A DNA stretch of 64,000 nt from Archaeoglobaceae archaeon. Lineage in GTDB: Archaea > Halobacteriota > Archaeoglobi > Archaeoglobales > Archaeoglobaceae. The position numbers were made by a program, and so were the translations under genes. The stretch spans positions 1-64,000 of the forward strand of contig JALWDS010000001.1 in assembly GCA_027036775.1 (NCBI GenBank), in the 5' to 3' direction. The notes beneath the pieces were generated by a model. That model was given only the letters and a program-made list of their open reading frames with translations, made no database searches and had not been told where the DNA came from. Below are positions 62,602 to 64,000 of the stretch, in pieces. Each line of letters opens with the position of its first letter. Within the stretch, counting starts at the first letter, position 1.

Positions 62602-64000
62602 TCATTTGTCCTCTATTCCCCTCTCGGTTATCTTGAACACTACTTCCGCCTCTGGTAGGTGCGGAGAATCTATCAACCTCGCAACCCTAAGTTCACCCTT
62701 CCCCTTCCTCAGGTAAACCCTGTAGGTTGCGGTGTGGGCAACTATGTGACCTCCTATCGGTCTCGTGGGGTCACCGAAGAATGCATCTGGCTTTGCCATC
62801 ACCTGATTCGTCACAACTACAGCGGCGTTGAAAACCTCACCGAACCTCATCAGATCGTGGAGGTGTCTGTTCAACTTCTGCTGTCTGTCAGCCAAAGCCC
62901 CCCTTCCGACGTATTCCGCTCTGAAGTGGGAAGTTAGTGAATCGACTATCAGCAACCTAACCGGTTTTCCCTCCTTCGCAAGCTTTTGAGCCAGCTCCCT
63001 TGCATTGTCAACGAGCAACATCTGGTGATTGGAGTTGTAAGCCTGAGCGACGTATATGTTCTTCAAAACCTCCTTACCGTCCAAGCCCTTAGCCTCTGCC
63101 ATCTGTATTATTCTCTCTGGTCTGAACGTCTTTTCGGTATCTATGACGATCACGGATCCCTCCAAACCACCCTTATCCTTTGGAAGCTGAACGTTTACTG
63201 CTAATTGATGGCATATCTGCGTATTGTGCAGAATTATTCCGTTGGGTGCTATGAAGTTGTGCGTCTCTGGAACGACAAGATCGTAAACGTAATCGTTGTA
63301 GTCCACAATCCTAACGTCAACAACCTCGTAAAACCTCAAGTTTCTAACGGTTTCTATGAATTTCAAAGCCGATTTTACAGCATCCTTTCTCTTCTTAATT
63401 TCCGTTAACAAAGCGTCCTTAATTTTCTCTCTAATCGATTTATCTTTTGGAAAACCCTTACAGCGGTAGTTGTTTATCTGCGAATTGCTGAATCCGTAAT
63501 TTCTTAGAACGGTCAAGGCAAACGGTAAACTTACCCTATCTAAGTCCTTTTCTATTTCCTCTTCAGCCTTATCGAGTAATTTCAGACCCATTTTGAAGTA
63601 TTCTTCAATCCTACTCAAGGTTTCCTCAGTAAACCACACATCCATATTTCTCGTAAGTAGGTGATACGCCTGCTCGTTGTCAAGTTTTAGCTCTCCTTTT
63701 GGTAAAGCGAAGCTGTTCTTGTATATTCTTCTCAGATAGCTTGCAATGACTGGAGGATAATGCCCAACACCGCCCCTCTTGAAGTTCGATCTTTTTATCT
63801 TGGCAAACTTTAATACCTCGTTTACCTTGGCTCTGTCCTCTCCAGTTATGAATATTTTGTAGTAATCCCCACCATTTAAGCTCTTTCTACTGAGCTTTGC
63901 AGAAATTCCTATCAATTTTAGTAGTGTTAATATTCCATACGCCAAGTTTTCGCTGGCGGTGGTAAGCTCTACAAGTCTATCGTTGACGTATCCGTCCCCG
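62602..64000 (-). CDS. radA: DNA repair/recombination protein RadA with intein (5' part beyond window)
   Basis: Archaeal Rad51/RecA recombinase. The C-extein (62602-63222, 206 aa) begins [33 protein letters not shown] in parts: the T is the last residue of Walker A (GSGK-T), so the intein splits the P-loop. [31 protein letters not shown] in parts (Walker B, L1/L2 region), [16 protein letters not shown] and [21 protein letters not shown]. The intein occupies the rest up to the window edge; the N-extein lies beyond. Confidence 0.95.
   Translation of the reverse strand, partial: GDGYVNDRLVELTTASENLAYGILTLLKLIGISAKLSRKSLNGGDYYKIFITGEDRAKVNEVLKFAKIKRSNFKRGGVGHYPPVIASYLRRIYKNSFALPKGELKLDNEQAYHLLTRNMDVWFTEETLSRIEEYFKMGLKLLDKAEEEIEKDLDRVSLPFALTVLRNYGFSNSQINNYRCKGFPKDKSIREKIKDALLTEIKKRKDAVKSALKFIETVRNLRFYEVVDVRIVDYNDYVYDLVVPETHNFIAPNGIILHNTQICHQLAVNVQLPKDKGGLEGSVIVIDTEKTFRPERIIQMAEAKGLDGKEVLKNIYVAQAYNSNHQMLLVDNARELAQKLAKEGKPVRLLIVDSLTSHFRAEYVGRGALADRQQKLNRHLHDLMRFGEVFNAAVVVTNQVMAKPDAFFGDPTRPIGGHIVAHTATYRVYLRKGKGELRVARLIDSPHLPEAEVVFKITERGIEDK
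63223..64000 (-). other. RadA intein with LAGLIDADG homing endonuclease (partial)
   Basis: In frame inside radA. Splicing block F/G at its C-terminal end: [21 protein letters not shown] with terminal His-Asn, then Thr as the +1 nucleophile. Upstream, IGDGYV-like [23 protein letters not shown] and KLIGISAKL match a DOD endonuclease repeat; a second repeat is not obvious, and helix-rich [12 protein letters not shown] precedes the splicing block. The N-terminal splicing block is outside the window. Confidence 0.88.

Overview
The window reads as chromosome of a hyperthermophilic euryarchaeon of the Archaeoglobales type (Archaeoglobus/Geoglobus/Ferroglobus-like; the group is my inference). Grounds: archaeal-order ribosomal operon with S4e, L19e and L32e; archaeal SRP (7S) RNA; GatE; full archaellum operon; RadA with an intein; TATA boxes about 25 bases before many start codons (leaderless mRNAs); PGF-CTERM surface proteins; tungsten AOR, POR and HdrA metabolism.

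Layout. 1-3.7 kb: branched-chain amino acid/amide ABC transporter, livKGF facing livH. 3.7-12.6 kb: housekeeping genes (RNase Z, S10, EF-1alpha, stress protein, CutA, nucleotidyltransferase, AOR, DUF483, adenylate kinase, endonuclease V, DUF1152). 12.7-13.5 kb: a 273-bp IS608-like element that keeps both ends and an omega-RNA-like segment but no genes, sitting 22 bp from the old end of a seven-repeat CRISPR array; no cas gene is present. 13.8-16.1 kb: membrane protein and gatE. 16.1-20.0 kb: AT-rich accessory island with a RelBE-type pair, an antitoxin-like gene and a two-gene module of unknown function. 20.0-22.7 kb: S15, winged-helix regulator, BtpA-family protein, PGF-CTERM surface protein.

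22.7-28.7 kb: one minus-strand operon in which a FrhB-type protein with its halves in swapped order (apparent circular permutation) precedes porG-porD-porA-porB and hdrA. This suggests pyruvate oxidation coupled to flavin/F420-type electron carriers. 28.76-29.09 kb: SRP RNA. 29.1-31.7 kb: CinA/MoCF-type protein, riboflavin reductase, Mn-pyrophosphatase, zinc-ribbon membrane protein. 31.7-46.4 kb: 27 minus-strand genes, from a SPOUT methyltransferase through L3...L15 to secY, DUF106 and cmk, with adenylate kinase moved elsewhere (10.4 kb).

46.4-48.05 kb: a two-domain KaiC-like ATPase and small helical partner. 48.1 kb: a small hairpin with an ACA trinucleotide, a possible H/ACA guide RNA. 48.2-56.05 kb: archaellum operon arlB-C-D/E-F-G-H-I-J, then a winged-helix protein and a methyltransferase. 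56.1-64 kb: tRNA thiolation enzyme, DUF433 antitoxin with a decayed toxin, aconitase X (mevalonate pathway), cysteine-cluster protein, bifunctional-nuclease-family protein, the homocysteine synthesis pair (DUF39-CBS plus NIL-ferredoxin), an EamA transporter, and radA interrupted by an intein that runs off the window.

I found no rRNA genes and no convincing tRNA genes.
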